DNA of 64,000 nt from Chitinophaga polysaccharea (GCF_007829335.1 NZ_VIWO01000004.1:434001-498000), one strand, 5' to 3'; positions 44,501-49,952 are shown, counted from the stretch's first letter. Notes: generated by a model not told the origin, from the letters alone. A program made the numbers and translations.

Positions 44501-47440
44501 TTTGATAACTTCCTGGTATTTGAAAACTACCCGGTGAGCGATCTGCTGAACACCCACCAGTGGCAGCTGCAGATGGATAATATTGAGATGCGCGATCATG
44601 CCAACTATCCTTTGGGTATAGCGGCCGTAGTAGGCGAGTCGGTAGCGGTTCGGTTTAAGTACAATACCGCTTTGCTGGACCGTGCCTATGTGACCGCACT
44701 GCGTGGGCATTTCCAGCAGGTGCTGGAATTTATGGTCAGCCATCCGGCAGCTAAAATAAGGGACATTATTTTACTGAATAAACAGGAACAGGCACATATA
44801 GCGATCGACTTTAATGCCACGCCGGTCGATTACAACACCGATGGCAAAGCGATCACCGACCTGTTTAAGGAAAGGGTAGCAGCGGCGCCGCAAAGCATTG
44901 CACTGTTATTTGAAGACAAGGTGCTTACTTACCAGGAGCTCGACATCCGCGCCAATCAGTTGGCCCATTACCTGGTGAGCAGAGGTGTACAACAGGAAAC
45001 GCTGGTACCCGTTTGCCTGGAACGTTCCCCGGAAATGATCATAGCCATATTAGGTATCCTGAAAGCAGGAGGCGCCTATCTTCCTATTGATCCGTCTTAC
45101 CCGGCAGCAAGGATTAGCTACCTGCTGGAAGATAGCCGTGCTACGATGCTGATCAGCAGTCATTCGCTGGTAGCGGAACTGGATATTCCCGACCACATTA
45201 ATATTACGAGGATAGATGCAGAACGCGGCCTGATTGGCAAGCAGCCTACCCAGGCGCCAGCGCTCGCACCTGAGCCGCATCACCTCGCATACGTTATCTA
45301 TACATCCGGCAGTACAGGCAACCCCAAGGGCGTAATGATTGAACACAAAAGTGTAGTAAACCTGGCATTAAGCCAGGCAGCATCCCTGAGATTAATACCT
45401 GGTATGAGAACATTGCAGTTTGCAGCTTTCGGCTTTGATGCATCCTGTTACGAAATTTTCAATACCCTGTTAAGTGGTGGTAGCCTGGTACTCCCCCGGA
45501 AAGAAGACCTGCTGGCCGCCGATAAGTTCGGCGACCTGGTACGGAGGCAACAGGTAGACCTGGTGGTATTGCCACCTTCTTACCAGCACACCATCCGCGA
45601 AGAGCTGGGCACCATCAAAACCATCGTATCCGCCGGGGAACCGCTGAACCGGGAAGATGCGAAATACTTCCAGTCAAAAGGTATCCGCCTGATTAACGCT
45701 TACGGCCCTACGGAGAATACCGTTTGTACCAGTCTCACCGACGATCCGCTTCATGGCGACACGATTGTAATCGGCAACCCTATTGCCAATGTGCAGGTAT
45801 ACATCCTGGATCAGCACCAGGAACTATGTCCCGCAGGCGTAACCGGCGAAATCTGCGTAGGCGGCGAAGGCGTGGCCCGCGGCTACCTGTATCGCCGCGA
45901 GCTGACAGCAGAGAAATTCATCCCGGATCACTTCTCCGGGAAAGCAGCAGCACGCCTGTACCTTACCGGCGACCTCGGGCGCTGGTTACCCGATGGCAGT
46001 ATAGAATTCCAGGGAAGAATAGACGACCAGGTAAAAATACGCGGCTACCGGATAGAGCTGGGCGAAATTGAAAACGCACTGGAACAGCTGGAAGGCGTCA
46101 GCCAGGCCGTAGTGGTGGCAAAAGGCACCACTGATAATAAGTCCCTGGTCGCTTACATCTTACCGGATGGCGCCTTCGACCGGCAGGCGATCAGCACGCA
46201 GCTGGAAGGCAAGCTGCCGGATTATATGGTGCCTTCAGTATATGTAAAGATCGATAAGATACCGGTAACACCTAATGGTAAGGTAGACCGGAAAGCATTG
46301 CCTGATCCGGACGCAGGTACACTGTCGGCAAATACCTACGCGGCACCCCGCAATGAAACAGAAGCTGTACTGGCGGAGATCTGGCAGCAATTGCTGGAAG
46401 TAGACCAGGTAGGTATTCACGACGACTTCTTCGCACTCGGTGGCCATTCGTTATTGTCGATCCGCCTGATCGCCGCTATCCGAAGAAAACTGGGCAAAGA
46501 AATAGCGCTGAATAATGTTTTTGATGCGCCTACAATCGCCGGACTCGCCGCCACACTGGATGCACCAGATGTAGATGAGCCAATAACCGCAGCTACCGGT
46601 GACAACCACCTCATACCGTTAAATAAAAGCAACAGCCGCACTACCGTATTTATTGTGCCCGGCCAGGATGGCCTGAGCGATGGCTACGACGAACTGGCCA
46701 AAGCGCTCACCGCTGCCGCCATGGTGTATGGCATTCAGATGCCGGGTGTATTTGAAGGAGAACGGCCGCTCTATACCGTTGCCGCCATCGCTGCACAGAA
46801 TATCCGCTGGATAAAAGCATTACAGCCGCATGGTCCATACCGTTTCATTGCCCATTCCTTTGGTGGATACGTACTGTATGAAATGATCCGGCAGCTGGAG
46901 AACGCCGGGGAAACCGTGGCCTTCGCCGCCCTATTGGATGCGGATGCCCACCCCGGCCATATTGATGTGCTGAACGGTGGCACCCGCAGCTACCAGGATA
47001 TCTTCTTCGAATCGGTAGTGGAGGTACTGGAAGAAAATAACATCATCAATGCCACACCACCAGCATGGGTTAAGGAGTTAAAGCAACTGGTACAGCCATT
47101 AGGAGTGAAGGCAGTAGTACCATTTATTTCGAACTACCTGAAAGAGAAGATTAACGGAGATAAGCTGGCGCATGTTGACTTTATCATGCGGTTAACGGAT
47201 ATCAAGGTGAGTAACATAGAAGTGCTGAACAACTACCAGGTAGAGGGACAAACCAATGCGACCCTGCATATTGTGAAGGCTGCCGGCGCCCAATGGAAGG
47301 AGCTGCCCGACAGCCTTGGATGGGATGCCCATGCAACAGCAGTGCGCGTATTTGTGGCCCCGGGCGATCACTTCTCTATGTTAAAGCAGGAAAATGCCGC
47401 GGCCCTGGCGAAATACCTTGGCGAACAATTATCAGCATAG
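26543..47440 (+). CDS. Five-module NRPS with terminal thioesterase, amino acid modules 5 to 9
   Basis: A 6965-residue NRPS. Order: TubC-like docking domain (1-65); C-A-[N-MT]-T (C from 87; A core about 690; SAM motif LEIGSGTG about 1063; T about 1488); C-A-T (C from 1546, A core about 2150, T about 2540); C-A-T-E (C from 2606, A core about 3208, GGDS about 3597, E from 3655 with HHLVVDGVSW); C-A-T-E (C from 4132, A core about 4733, GGDS about 5116, E from 5171); C-A-T-TE (C from 5650, A core about 6252, T about 6634, TE about 6690-6965, Ser6772 in AHSFGG). Codes as I read them: DGFLLGMVA (hydrophobic, N-methylated), DFWNIGMVH (Thr, the textbook code), DLTKIGHIG (Asp), DAFLIGAVI (hydrophobic), DAYVVAAVC (Phe-like). 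The E domains make the seventh and eighth residues D. The C domains after them start GLQEGMLFHGLY, as D-accepting types do. C of module 7 has HHIASDAW. ATGs lie at 26543 and 26546. Confidence 0.94.
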   Translation: MMLDFNLNEIIDLLKEANDSGIKISCDNDNLLVETDEDKEIDAYFLDRLRDNKHSLIAYFKKHTSGTPDKHFSGSIKEARGNDYGRVPLSFSQDRLWFIHQLEGSVQYHIPAALRLKGKLDIGALNFALRTVVNRHEVLRTVIQLEDGQAWQQVLEKDKWELDIIDGTSGYEDPAALQTFIDELVQRPFDLFQDHMLRAHLVRLAAAEYLLVLVMHHIASDGWSTAILVNELNEAYTAAATHREPVLNPLDIQFADYAVWQRKYLAGNMLDKQLSYWKKQLDGASLLNLPTDYERPAVKSTRGALVSFHINQQLTERLQELSQENGATLYMTLLAAFKVLLYRYSGQEDISIGGVVAGRMRTEMERLIGFFVNTLVLRTNLGGNPAFTTLLQQVKNTLLDAYEHQEVPFEKVVEAVMGERDISKNPLFQVVFVLQNVPPTKELKMGEVVMQDEKIMRTTSLFDLSWSMEQGPDGIDVEVEYYVDIFSEATVQRMVQHFQVLLQSAVDNPAQPIGMLHMLSEAEVNQLLVSFNDTATLYPSAESVVSIFEGQVARSPEAPAVTFGKRQLSYKELDEQANQVANYLAEQGIQPGNTIALLSRRGIEMIVGILGILKSGNAYAPFHTAYPADRLHGMMEDAGITTLLYTSKELFNASGMDQFTPGLDINAARKSALTPPGIRTGSDACINVMYTSGTTGTPKGIAITNKNIINLAFDRGATAVLPGDRLLQCSNYAFDGTTFDIYSALLNGACLCMVDDDAAIDVFELSRIIAAEKITIALFPTALFHNFIDNQVSGLKPMRKILFGGEKASLPHLEKALAVLGPGKLVNMYGPTEITVAATCYEVNDVSGKLSVPIGSPMANTSIRILDENKQLVPIGVSGELYVGGDGVSLGYVNRADLTAEKYVTLENAPGRWYRTGDKARWLPDGTIAYAGRIDDQVKIRGYRIEPGEIERALNNLPEVADSCVVVKQQSTGEKRLVSYYIPEQEAVQQKEYELSQSQIASWRALYDTAYSKTDEIEDLDEEFNITGWNDSFTGGPIPAENMQQWVDDVTRLIIALQPKRVLEIGSGTGLIYYPIADHIDRYIGTDFSRVSVEQILRRIAKGERRYPDTEMKLCAAHEIILEEKEEIDLVILNSIVQYFPGAAYMTDVLAKAISLLKGKGRIVVGDVRDLRLLPAFKRRLQLDKLHDKTSVRELEWSVEQEVLREEELCFSPAYFYHLQTRFPEITHVEIVWKQGDYINELSLYRYTVIMHVGIEKPVLQPEWQPWDSIADKSSIIDQLINRIPVIALQDVPGHRVWRERMLDHALKNNLFGNVGDLSAYISAPDAVTHTVNEILAEATAAGYTYRFLLDEDPLKVNLLIERDRFDGFVEQSYSNSISFTDLVKTNIPLFTDICESLQKGIKQQLLERLPEYMVPADFIALQQLPLTGNGKVDRKFLAAWEDIQRKRLINYVAPTNETEQRLADIWQHLLGMDRVGIQDNFFELGGHSLLATRVVSAVRKELDVELTVKDFFIYPTIALLAAYLLQQEKGSALPPLIAGPRPANIPLSFSQERLWFIDQLQGTVPYHMPVILRLHGNLDVAGLEYALRNVVNGHEVLRTVITPKDGVAWQHVMDKDQWQLSIVPQTPGLADEATLKQVLSTLADTPFDLCRDHMLRAHLLPLSAHEHLLLLTIHHIACDGWSISILVKELVELYRAYAEKRAPILEKPEIQYADYALWQRNSFDGAILEEKMAYWNRQLHHVLPLDLPTDYPRPAVQQFNGAISWFHIDQELAQQLQLLSKEQGVTLFMTLLTTFQVLLQRYSGQDDICVGSPVSGRTQQETEGLIGFFLNTVTLRTDLSDNPSFSVLLQQVKNTTLDAYEHQQVPFEKIVEQLVKDRDMSRSPLFQAMFVLQNTPPVPELLLGDLHLAYEEVPHKTTLCDITISLEEQPDGIRGYAEYCTDLFSADRIKQMMKHFEQLLRSIVQAPAAQINTLRITTPAEEEQLQAAFNSQVADYPRNKTIIDLFDRQVLLTPDAVAVVFESTQLTYHELNSRANQLAHYLRKLGVREDALVPVFMERGEQMIIAMLGILKAGGAYVPIDPEYPQERVRFMLTDTGAQYIVTNSESAHLLEVEASVAVVSLDSDQHILEEFPKDNPESFVHPHHLAYVIYTSGSTGQPKGVLLEHYNVVRLFETDTPLYDFDSNDVWTMFHSMCFDFSVWEMYGALFYGGRLVIVSKQVARDAALFGQLLLAEGVTVLNQTPAAFYVLQEYLVANAPTVPVRYVIFGGEALNPVMIKPWKELYPSCKMVNMYGITETTVHVTYQEIGTAHLQSSSSIIGKAIPTLGLYILDANMHLSPVGVPGELYVSGAGLARGYLNREVLTKERFLPNPFSNDADYNRLYKTGDQARWLADGNIEYLGRIDQQVKIRGYRIELGEIENVLLQSGLVKQVVVVAANDSTGSKILAAYIVSETRFDREQLIGVLKQRLPDYMIPALFITLDKMPLTSNGKVDRKALPDIHASAPATHEYVAPRNEMEQLLADVWQELLQLPRVGIYDNFFELGGHSLLSMRMVAVLRKKIAVELTVRSIFLYPEIHQLAAFLAGQATQTFLPAVKAGKRPARIPLSFSQERLWFIDQLEGSVQYHVPAVLRLRGSLDIDALSTALRSVVNRHEILRTVIRQNDGRGYQYILDENKWTLNITDLAAYKEDPAALQTFIKSIIDVPFDLSTDHMLRADLVVLGADEHILVITTHHIASDAWSTGILVKELVAFYMAASTGTTVLLDKMELQYADYAIWQRTYITGDVLDKQLAYWKENLAGITPLNLPLDYPRPPVRSTRGGAISFQLPAELTAQLHQLSRQEGVSLFMTLFTAFNVMLYRYSGQEDICVGSPIAGRTQQEIEGLIGFFINMLALRVDLRDNPSFRALLQQVKQTTLQAFEHQEVPFEKIVDQVVVDNDRSHRPVFQVVFGLQNNINQPDLQFGDIVLSEETVEHTSAKFDLVFSMDEDEDGLNGTVVYCADLFKEATVVRMIGHFQQLLHAVAASPAQHIAVLPMLTSAEEQQLLSVKGTYEREHTKQITFVDLFEAQASRSPQATAVVFEEESLTYRELNERANCLAHYLRSRRVKAGTLVPVCMERSLNMMVSILGILKAGGAYVPIEPDFPEDRIRFMLEDTDASNIITLGKYADRLQADPADIILLDDDWNDIKVNGKENLPGLTRADHPVYVIYTSGSTGQPKGVVVTHNNLADYIAGLTNALPIKECGSFGLMSSMATDLGNTVIFGALANGGALHIFSKEMVQDTTILYNYLDRHPIDCIKIVPSHWKALCLPDRLLVPEKLLIFGGEALEATVAASIYATGTECTVVNHYGPTETTIGKLLHIVDRNATYNESIPVGKPFSATQVYVLSNELQLCPAGVPGALYIGGEGVAQGYLNNEALTATKFIADPFSDGRLYSTGDMVKYLPDGNILFMGRVDDQVKIRGYRIELGEIERALNNCATVKQAVVIVKNDHLGNKRLVAYVVAEEDVDKDEILEQLTAQLPDYMVPSLLMVLDYFPLLANGKIDKKSLPDPDVQTLQTDSYVAPRNELERTLAGIWEAVLGVERVGINDNFFALGGDSIITIQVVSRVRRSGYELQVGDLFDYQTIAMLYAVMSARKNAATSLSADQEIQSGSCGLLPVQQWYFEKEGTTPSHFNQSMLLTIDKRIPSSTLSAAIMQLVQYHDSLRFKYTCGAGGWEQAYSTTEGMLNVVNLQTESLDELPGMLETYGNSYQRSIDVTTGNCISAILFLTPAGDTHNRLLLAIHHLVVDGVSWRILLEDLERLIDGLYRNEPVSLGNKSSSYRQWHEALVKYGQTNRLLKQADYWSGIVQQYRPLPVDNTYDEVLRIKDMAHYQVKLGPFFTQKLLQEVPAAYRTEINDVLLNALALALDGWVSGDVVIGLEGHGREDIDKGTDVGNTVGWFTSLYPVLLPGNRVGNSGALLRQLKEQLRQIPDKGIGFGVLKYINKLAALQGNDPWDITFNYLGQFDTVTSGGKWFAVTDEPAGAEVGDDYTVRRKIAVNSMVTGGELVLDWSYSSKHYNDSTITALAQKYIDELETIILHGVGQAAKQPLLTPSDYGLGGVVSIPELDQFLDTPMPGDTTRRQEITAMYRLSGLQEGMLFHGLYDNAVDAYTEQFTYLLHQTDIGAFIQSWQHLLQQHTILRSAFYHDAFHVPVQCVYRNVQLPVTLLDYRHLDAAAQEAAWMAHEAEVLQQGIDFTAPPLMKISLLQLTDDTWRMVWTYHHLLVDGWSMPVLLEELLRTYEALASGKQPEATAIDHYEAYIRYLERRDKEEEGAYWRGYLAGISNSTLLPFISSADRTKAQGRYKTTPVVLDTAKTRLITAYAQQQRLTVNTLMQGVWAYLLYRYTGNQQVTYGAIVSGRPDDMPGIERKVGMYINTLPVHIAITPELPVTDWLRDIQAAQVQSRKYQYTPLRDSQRYTGISGDLFDTLMVYENYPVDEATLAYPWKLQIEQLHVEEHTNYPLSLTIGVGQEITILLQHNTDLLSPDYIRQISEHFLQVLEYIVQHPVAKTGDLVLLTEAERKRIAVTFNTTALPQPITGKSAIDLFKERVAIAPRQTALVFDAQELTYGELDQRSDQLALYLVSKGVQKETLVPVCLERSPEMVVAILAVLKAGGGYLPIDPSYPAARISYLLEDSRATMMISSREVVASLDIPAHIHLIKTDDDWQAVAQQRGISLSTTPAPDDLAYVIYTSGSTGHPKGVMIEHKGLVNLALNMEAVLPLTPGIRVLQFSAFGFDASCFEIFSTLLSGGCLVIPHKEELLSAEKFGEMVRQHQVELLLLPPSYQHTIREELGTIKTIISGGEALNREDTRYFQSKGIRVFNAYGPTENSVITTITDSPLQGDTAVIGKPLANVQVYILDQQNELCPVGVAGEICAGGAGVARGYLYRPTLTAEKFIPDHFSEQPGARLYRTGDLGRWLPDGSIEYLGRIDDQVKIRGYRIEPGEIENALLQTGFVTQAVVLVKTDDNGHKRLVAYVVPQGTFDKDLVLPSLKDKLPPYMVPAVLVPLEKIPVTANGKVDKSALPEPYMATSNTRAILNGEVEQTLAGIWQELLGIQHIDRNDNFFELGGDSIITIQVVGRAKRFGYDLKPKDLFVHQTIAGLAASLATRKEKVINAEQGILTGNSGLTPIQQWYLEEETIAKHFIQQLFIGIDKQIGAGILTAAVQQLMLRHDSLRFTYTRNSDSWQQHYGSYSGSLEVVDLREINPADYAATLAAYCDQYQASLQPEAGILLRAVLFLTPAYETANRLLIIVHHLAVDGVSWQIMQDDLELMLDQLPGNVPVTPAHKTSSYREWQQALADYGQRNRLLQQREYWQHIVQQYQPLKVDKSYHGKLTGNDMDTHTIHLDTTFTQLLLQEVPKAYHTEINDVLLAALSAALYSWNGAGVVVGLEGHGREDIAANIDISNTVGWFTSLYPVWLNNSADTAPGALLKEIKEQLRQLPDKGIGYGVLKYINNDATLQGKDPWDITFNYLGQVDAARRSSKWFSTAPEAAGTGTTSDVSIRHKIAVNGGIENGELVLYWSFSTHHYNGSTIQELAEDYLSRLQQLITHAVSQASLQPVFTPSDYGLGEAVTNAELDHFLDTPLTSGGTRRDHITGLYRLSSLQEGMLFHGLYNGNNGVYIQQLCCTLDAPDIPVLKESWQHLLQHHSVLRSSFFANVFRIPVQCVHGQVAIPFDELDYRQMSASAREAAWTAYEAADLVKGFDFNTPPLMRIALIRLTDERYRMVWTFHHLLLDGWSGSVAIEELLQTYDGLLAGKKPAAVEEEKFEDYIRYLERRDEEEEILYWKGYLASAVSGTLLPFISATAERTKGEGIYEVQEMQLTGAGAKQLLSYAQQHRITVNTVIQAVWAYLLYRYTSQQQVTYGVTVSGRPDDLPGVEKRVGMYINTLPFHTTIDREQGIGAWLQQIQQQQVLSREYQYTSLNDIQRWVEIPGDLFDNFLVFENYPVSDLLNTHQWQLQMDNIEMRDHANYPLGIAAVVGESVAVRFKYNTALLDRAYVTALRGHFQQVLEFMVSHPAAKIRDIILLNKQEQAHIAIDFNATPVDYNTDGKAITDLFKERVAAAPQSIALLFEDKVLTYQELDIRANQLAHYLVSRGVQQETLVPVCLERSPEMIIAILGILKAGGAYLPIDPSYPAARISYLLEDSRATMLISSHSLVAELDIPDHINITRIDAERGLIGKQPTQAPALAPEPHHLAYVIYTSGSTGNPKGVMIEHKSVVNLALSQAASLRLIPGMRTLQFAAFGFDASCYEIFNTLLSGGSLVLPRKEDLLAADKFGDLVRRQQVDLVVLPPSYQHTIREELGTIKTIVSAGEPLNREDAKYFQSKGIRLINAYGPTENTVCTSLTDDPLHGDTIVIGNPIANVQVYILDQHQELCPAGVTGEICVGGEGVARGYLYRRELTAEKFIPDHFSGKAAARLYLTGDLGRWLPDGSIEFQGRIDDQVKIRGYRIELGEIENALEQLEGVSQAVVVAKGTTDNKSLVAYILPDGAFDRQAISTQLEGKLPDYMVPSVYVKIDKIPVTPNGKVDRKALPDPDAGTLSANTYAAPRNETEAVLAEIWQQLLEVDQVGIHDDFFALGGHSLLSIRLIAAIRRKLGKEIALNNVFDAPTIAGLAATLDAPDVDEPITAATGDNHLIPLNKSNSRTTVFIVPGQDGLSDGYDELAKALTAAAMVYGIQMPGVFEGERPLYTVAAIAAQNIRWIKALQPHGPYRFIAHSFGGYVLYEMIRQLENAGETVAFAALLDADAHPGHIDVLNGGTRSYQDIFFESVVEVLEENNIINATPPAWVKELKQLVQPLGVKAVVPFISNYLKEKINGDKLAHVDFIMRLTDIKVSNIEVLNNYQVEGQTNATLHIVKAAGAQWKELPDSLGWDAHATAVRVFVAPGDHFSMLKQENAAALAKYLGEQLSA
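40270..41780 (+). repeat. A-T region of module 8, near-duplicate of module 9 (about 44820-46330)
   Basis: The A domains of modules 8 and 9 share long identical blocks, such as RISYLLEDSRATM, LLPPSYQHTIREELGTIKTI (module 9: VLPPSYQ) and NVQVYILDQ. Their differences include the pocket positions: L to V, I to V, G to A and I to C. This looks like a duplicated A domain whose specificity has been changed. Confidence 0.7.
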
Positions 47441-47452
47441 TAGGCGGAAGAA

Positions 47453-47490
47453 GCTGCTCCGCGCCCCTGGCGCGGGCAGCATTCCTTTTT
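47453..47490 (+). terminator. GC-rich hairpin and T run after the last NRPS gene
   Basis: GCTGC-T-CCGCGCC, loop CCT, GGCGCGG-GCAGC (47453-47480), followed by ATTCCTTTTT. The stem has 12 pairs with one bulged T. The form is that of an intrinsic terminator 12 bases after the stop codon. Because the exporter and thioesterase follow on the same strand, it may be a partial terminator that lowers their expression relative to the synthases. Confidence 0.65.
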
Positions 47491-47530
47491 GATATATATT
47501 ATTCAATTAATTTTTAGAATCCCGGATTGT

Positions 47531-49198
47531 ATGAGATTAATAAGCTTGCTTCAGAAAAAATCGAAGTTGTTTTATATCCTCTTGTTACTGCTTGGCCTCA
47601 TCAACAGCATATGGTCCATGGGGCTGCTGTTGTTGATCAACAACAGGATTGCCGGTACTTCACTGCCTTTTGTACAGGGATACGACTGGCAGATATATGT
47701 AGTACTGATCCTCGTGTCGTTTTTTACCGCCAGGGCTTTTCAATCCTACACCATCCGGCTCACCTATGAGTTGGGAAATGACCTGGGATTATCCGTATTT
47801 GAAAAACTGCGGTTTGCTGATTACGAAGAATATATTAAACTGGGAGAAGAAAAAGTACGTACAGCCACTGCTGATGTAACCACCCTGCAACGTTTTCCCA
47901 ATGTTTTTATAGAAACGTTTAATGCCATCGTCATGGTAACGATAGGGCTGGGCTATTTGTTCTACACCAATTTCTTCGGCGCCTTACTGATCCTGGGCGT
48001 ACTTTCCACCCTGGCTGTAGTGTATTACATCCGCAATCTGTCTATCAGCAGGGATCTGAATACCGTGCGCGATCTGGCAAACGTATACCAGCAAAATGTC
48101 AATGATTTTCTGCGGGGATTTAAAGATGTGAAAATGAGTATCACCCGGAGTAATAATATTTTCATCCGGTATATCTCCCAAAACCGTCACCGGGTAAAAG
48201 AACTCACCATCAAAACATTGATCAAATTTATGGGGAATGAGCTCATGGGGAACTATTTATGGTACCTGCTGATCGGTATTATCATCTTCCTGTTGCCTGT
48301 TATCCTGCATATGACAAACGTAGTGAATAACCAATTTGTGGTAACGCTGTTGTACCTCATGGGACCTGTAGGTATTGTGGTAGCGCGTATCAGCGAATTT
48401 ACGCAGATGCAGATTGCGGTAGACCGGCTGGAGCAATTTCACGATAAGATCAATGCCTCCAAAGCTATCGCTATTGGGCATGGCGACCTGGCGGCTACCG
48501 GCGGGAAGTTCGAAAGCATCCGTTTCAAAGAGGTAACGTTTGAGTACTACGACGAGAGAAGGGCGGAAACTTTCCGTTTAAAACCGCTTACCCTGGATAT
48601 TAAAAAAGGAGAAAGCATTTTCATTACCGGTGGCAATGGCAGTGGGAAAAGCACTTTCGTGAACCTGCTGACAGGATTGTACGTGCCACACACCGGCACC
48701 ATCGCCTTAAACGGGCAGGTGATCACCGAAAGCACCTATCCCGGCTATCGCAACCGCATTGCGGCCATCTTTACCGATAGCATTCTGTTTAATGAAAACT
48801 ACGACGGCCTTGACCTGGCGCCGGACAATGAACGGTTGATGTTCTGGCTCCGCAAGATGGAGCTGGAAAACATCGTCACTTTCGATAACGAGAAGAAATC
48901 GATCAAAGCAGATCTGTCGAAAGGGCAACAAAAACGATTGGCCCTCATCTATATCATGCTGGAAGACAAAGATGTGATCGTATTGGATGAGTGGGCCGCC
49001 GAGCAGGACCCGGTATTCAGGGCTTATTTCTATAAAAAAATTATCCCTGAGCTGAAGCAGATGGGTAAAACCGTTATCGTAGTAACGCACGACGACACCT
49101 ATTTCCATTGCGGGGAGCGATTGATAAAATTCGACTACGGCAATATTGTCAGTGATACGTCTATCAATGCAGCAAGCGATCTGCATTATGCTTTATAA
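47531..49198 (+). CDS. Cyclic-peptide-type ABC exporter (SyrD/PvdE-like, fused membrane and ATPase domains)
   Basis: A 555-residue half-transporter. The membrane domain (residues about 1-310) has several hydrophobic helices, the first at YILLLLLGLINSIWSMGLLL. The ATPase domain has Walker A GGNGSGKSTF (about residue 379), a shortened signature LSKGQQKRLAL and Walker B VIVLDEWAAEQDP. The signature has SKGQ instead of SGGQ, as in the SyrD/PvdE group that exports siderophores and lipopeptides across the inner membrane. The start is taken at ATG 47531; an upstream TTG at 47489 lies inside the terminator T run and is unlikely. The gene is followed by a type II thioesterase 27 bases on. By position it should carry the lipopeptide to the periplasm. 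Confidence 0.87.
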   Translation: MRLISLLQKKSKLFYILLLLLGLINSIWSMGLLLLINNRIAGTSLPFVQGYDWQIYVVLILVSFFTARAFQSYTIRLTYELGNDLGLSVFEKLRFADYEEYIKLGEEKVRTATADVTTLQRFPNVFIETFNAIVMVTIGLGYLFYTNFFGALLILGVLSTLAVVYYIRNLSISRDLNTVRDLANVYQQNVNDFLRGFKDVKMSITRSNNIFIRYISQNRHRVKELTIKTLIKFMGNELMGNYLWYLLIGIIIFLLPVILHMTNVVNNQFVVTLLYLMGPVGIVVARISEFTQMQIAVDRLEQFHDKINASKAIAIGHGDLAATGGKFESIRFKEVTFEYYDERRAETFRLKPLTLDIKKGESIFITGGNGSGKSTFVNLLTGLYVPHTGTIALNGQVITESTYPGYRNRIAAIFTDSILFNENYDGLDLAPDNERLMFWLRKMELENIVTFDNEKKSIKADLSKGQQKRLALIYIMLEDKDVIVLDEWAAEQDPVFRAYFYKKIIPELKQMGKTVIVVTHDDTYFHCGERLIKFDYGNIVSDTSINAASDLHYAL

Positions 49199-49225
49199 GG
49201 AAACCTTGTCAAAAACGTATTTGAG

Positions 49226-49936
49226 ATGCTACAGAAAATTAAGCTGATATGTATTCCATATGCAGGTGGAAACAGTTACTCTTTTCGCGACCTGAAACCC
49301 CTTTTGGACCGGCATATAGAGATGGTTACCCTGGAATTGCCCGGCCGCGGGAAACGGATAGCGGAGCCATTGTTATCAGATATGCAGGTGATGGCGGATG
49401 ACCTTTACGGGCAACTGCTATCGCATATAAAATCTCCCTACATCATTTATAGTCATTCTATGGGAGCCGTGCTGGGTAACCTGCTGATACACCGGCTGAA
49501 GCAAGAATGGAAACAACTTCCCTTACATTTCTTCGTTACCGGTTGTGCGGCGCCCATGTTCAACGACCAGCGCCGGCAGCTGCATCTTTTGCGGGATATA
49601 CAGTTAATAGCGGAACTGAAACGGATGGGTGGAATGCCCGACGCTTTACTGGCCGATCCGGACCTGGTAGAATTTTTTTTGCCGGTGATCCGGGAAGATA
49701 TGAAGGCGCTGGAATGCTACCAGTACCAGCCATTGGGAAGTTATAGTACAGGTATCACGATTATCACCGGCGCGGCGGAAGAAATCACCGCCAGCCAGGT
49801 AACCGGATGGGCCCGGGAAACAGAAAAGGAGCTTCGTATACTCCGTTACCCGGGAAATCATTTCTTCATTCTCCATCAATTTCAAAAAATAGCGATGCTC
49901 ATTCATGATGTGGCGTTAACCCCACAGCATAGCTGA
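49226..49936 (+). CDS. Type II thioesterase (NRPS/PKS editing hydrolase)
   Basis: A 236-residue alpha/beta hydrolase of the stand-alone thioesterase family that cleaves wrong or stalled acyl groups from carrier domains. It has the N-terminal LICIPYAGGNSYSF motif (usual form FPYAGG), ELPGRGKR near residue 38, the nucleophile Ser in YSHSMGAVLG (about residue 76) and the C-terminal catalytic His in YPGNHFFIL (about residue 215). Length is normal for the family. It starts 27 bases after the exporter gene and serves the three synthases. Its presence beside a TE-containing NRPS is common and fits a functional pathway. Confidence 0.9.
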   Translation: MLQKIKLICIPYAGGNSYSFRDLKPLLDRHIEMVTLELPGRGKRIAEPLLSDMQVMADDLYGQLLSHIKSPYIIYSHSMGAVLGNLLIHRLKQEWKQLPLHFFVTGCAAPMFNDQRRQLHLLRDIQLIAELKRMGGMPDALLADPDLVEFFLPVIREDMKALECYQYQPLGSYSTGITIITGAAEEITASQVTGWARETEKELRILRYPGNHFFILHQFQKIAMLIHDVALTPQHS

Positions 49937-49952
49937 AAATAACTCTTTCCCC

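Noticed and set aside
5472..47440. Identity with chitinopeptins, iturins or puwainaphycins
   Set aside because: As I recall, chitinopeptins have 14 residues and no beta-amino starter, iturins have seven, and puwainaphycins are cyanobacterial with other codes; nine modules with a repeated cationic code fit none of them.
47489..47530. TTG start giving 14 more residues to the exporter
   Set aside because: The codon lies in the T run of the terminator hairpin; ATG 47531 gives the usual exporter start.
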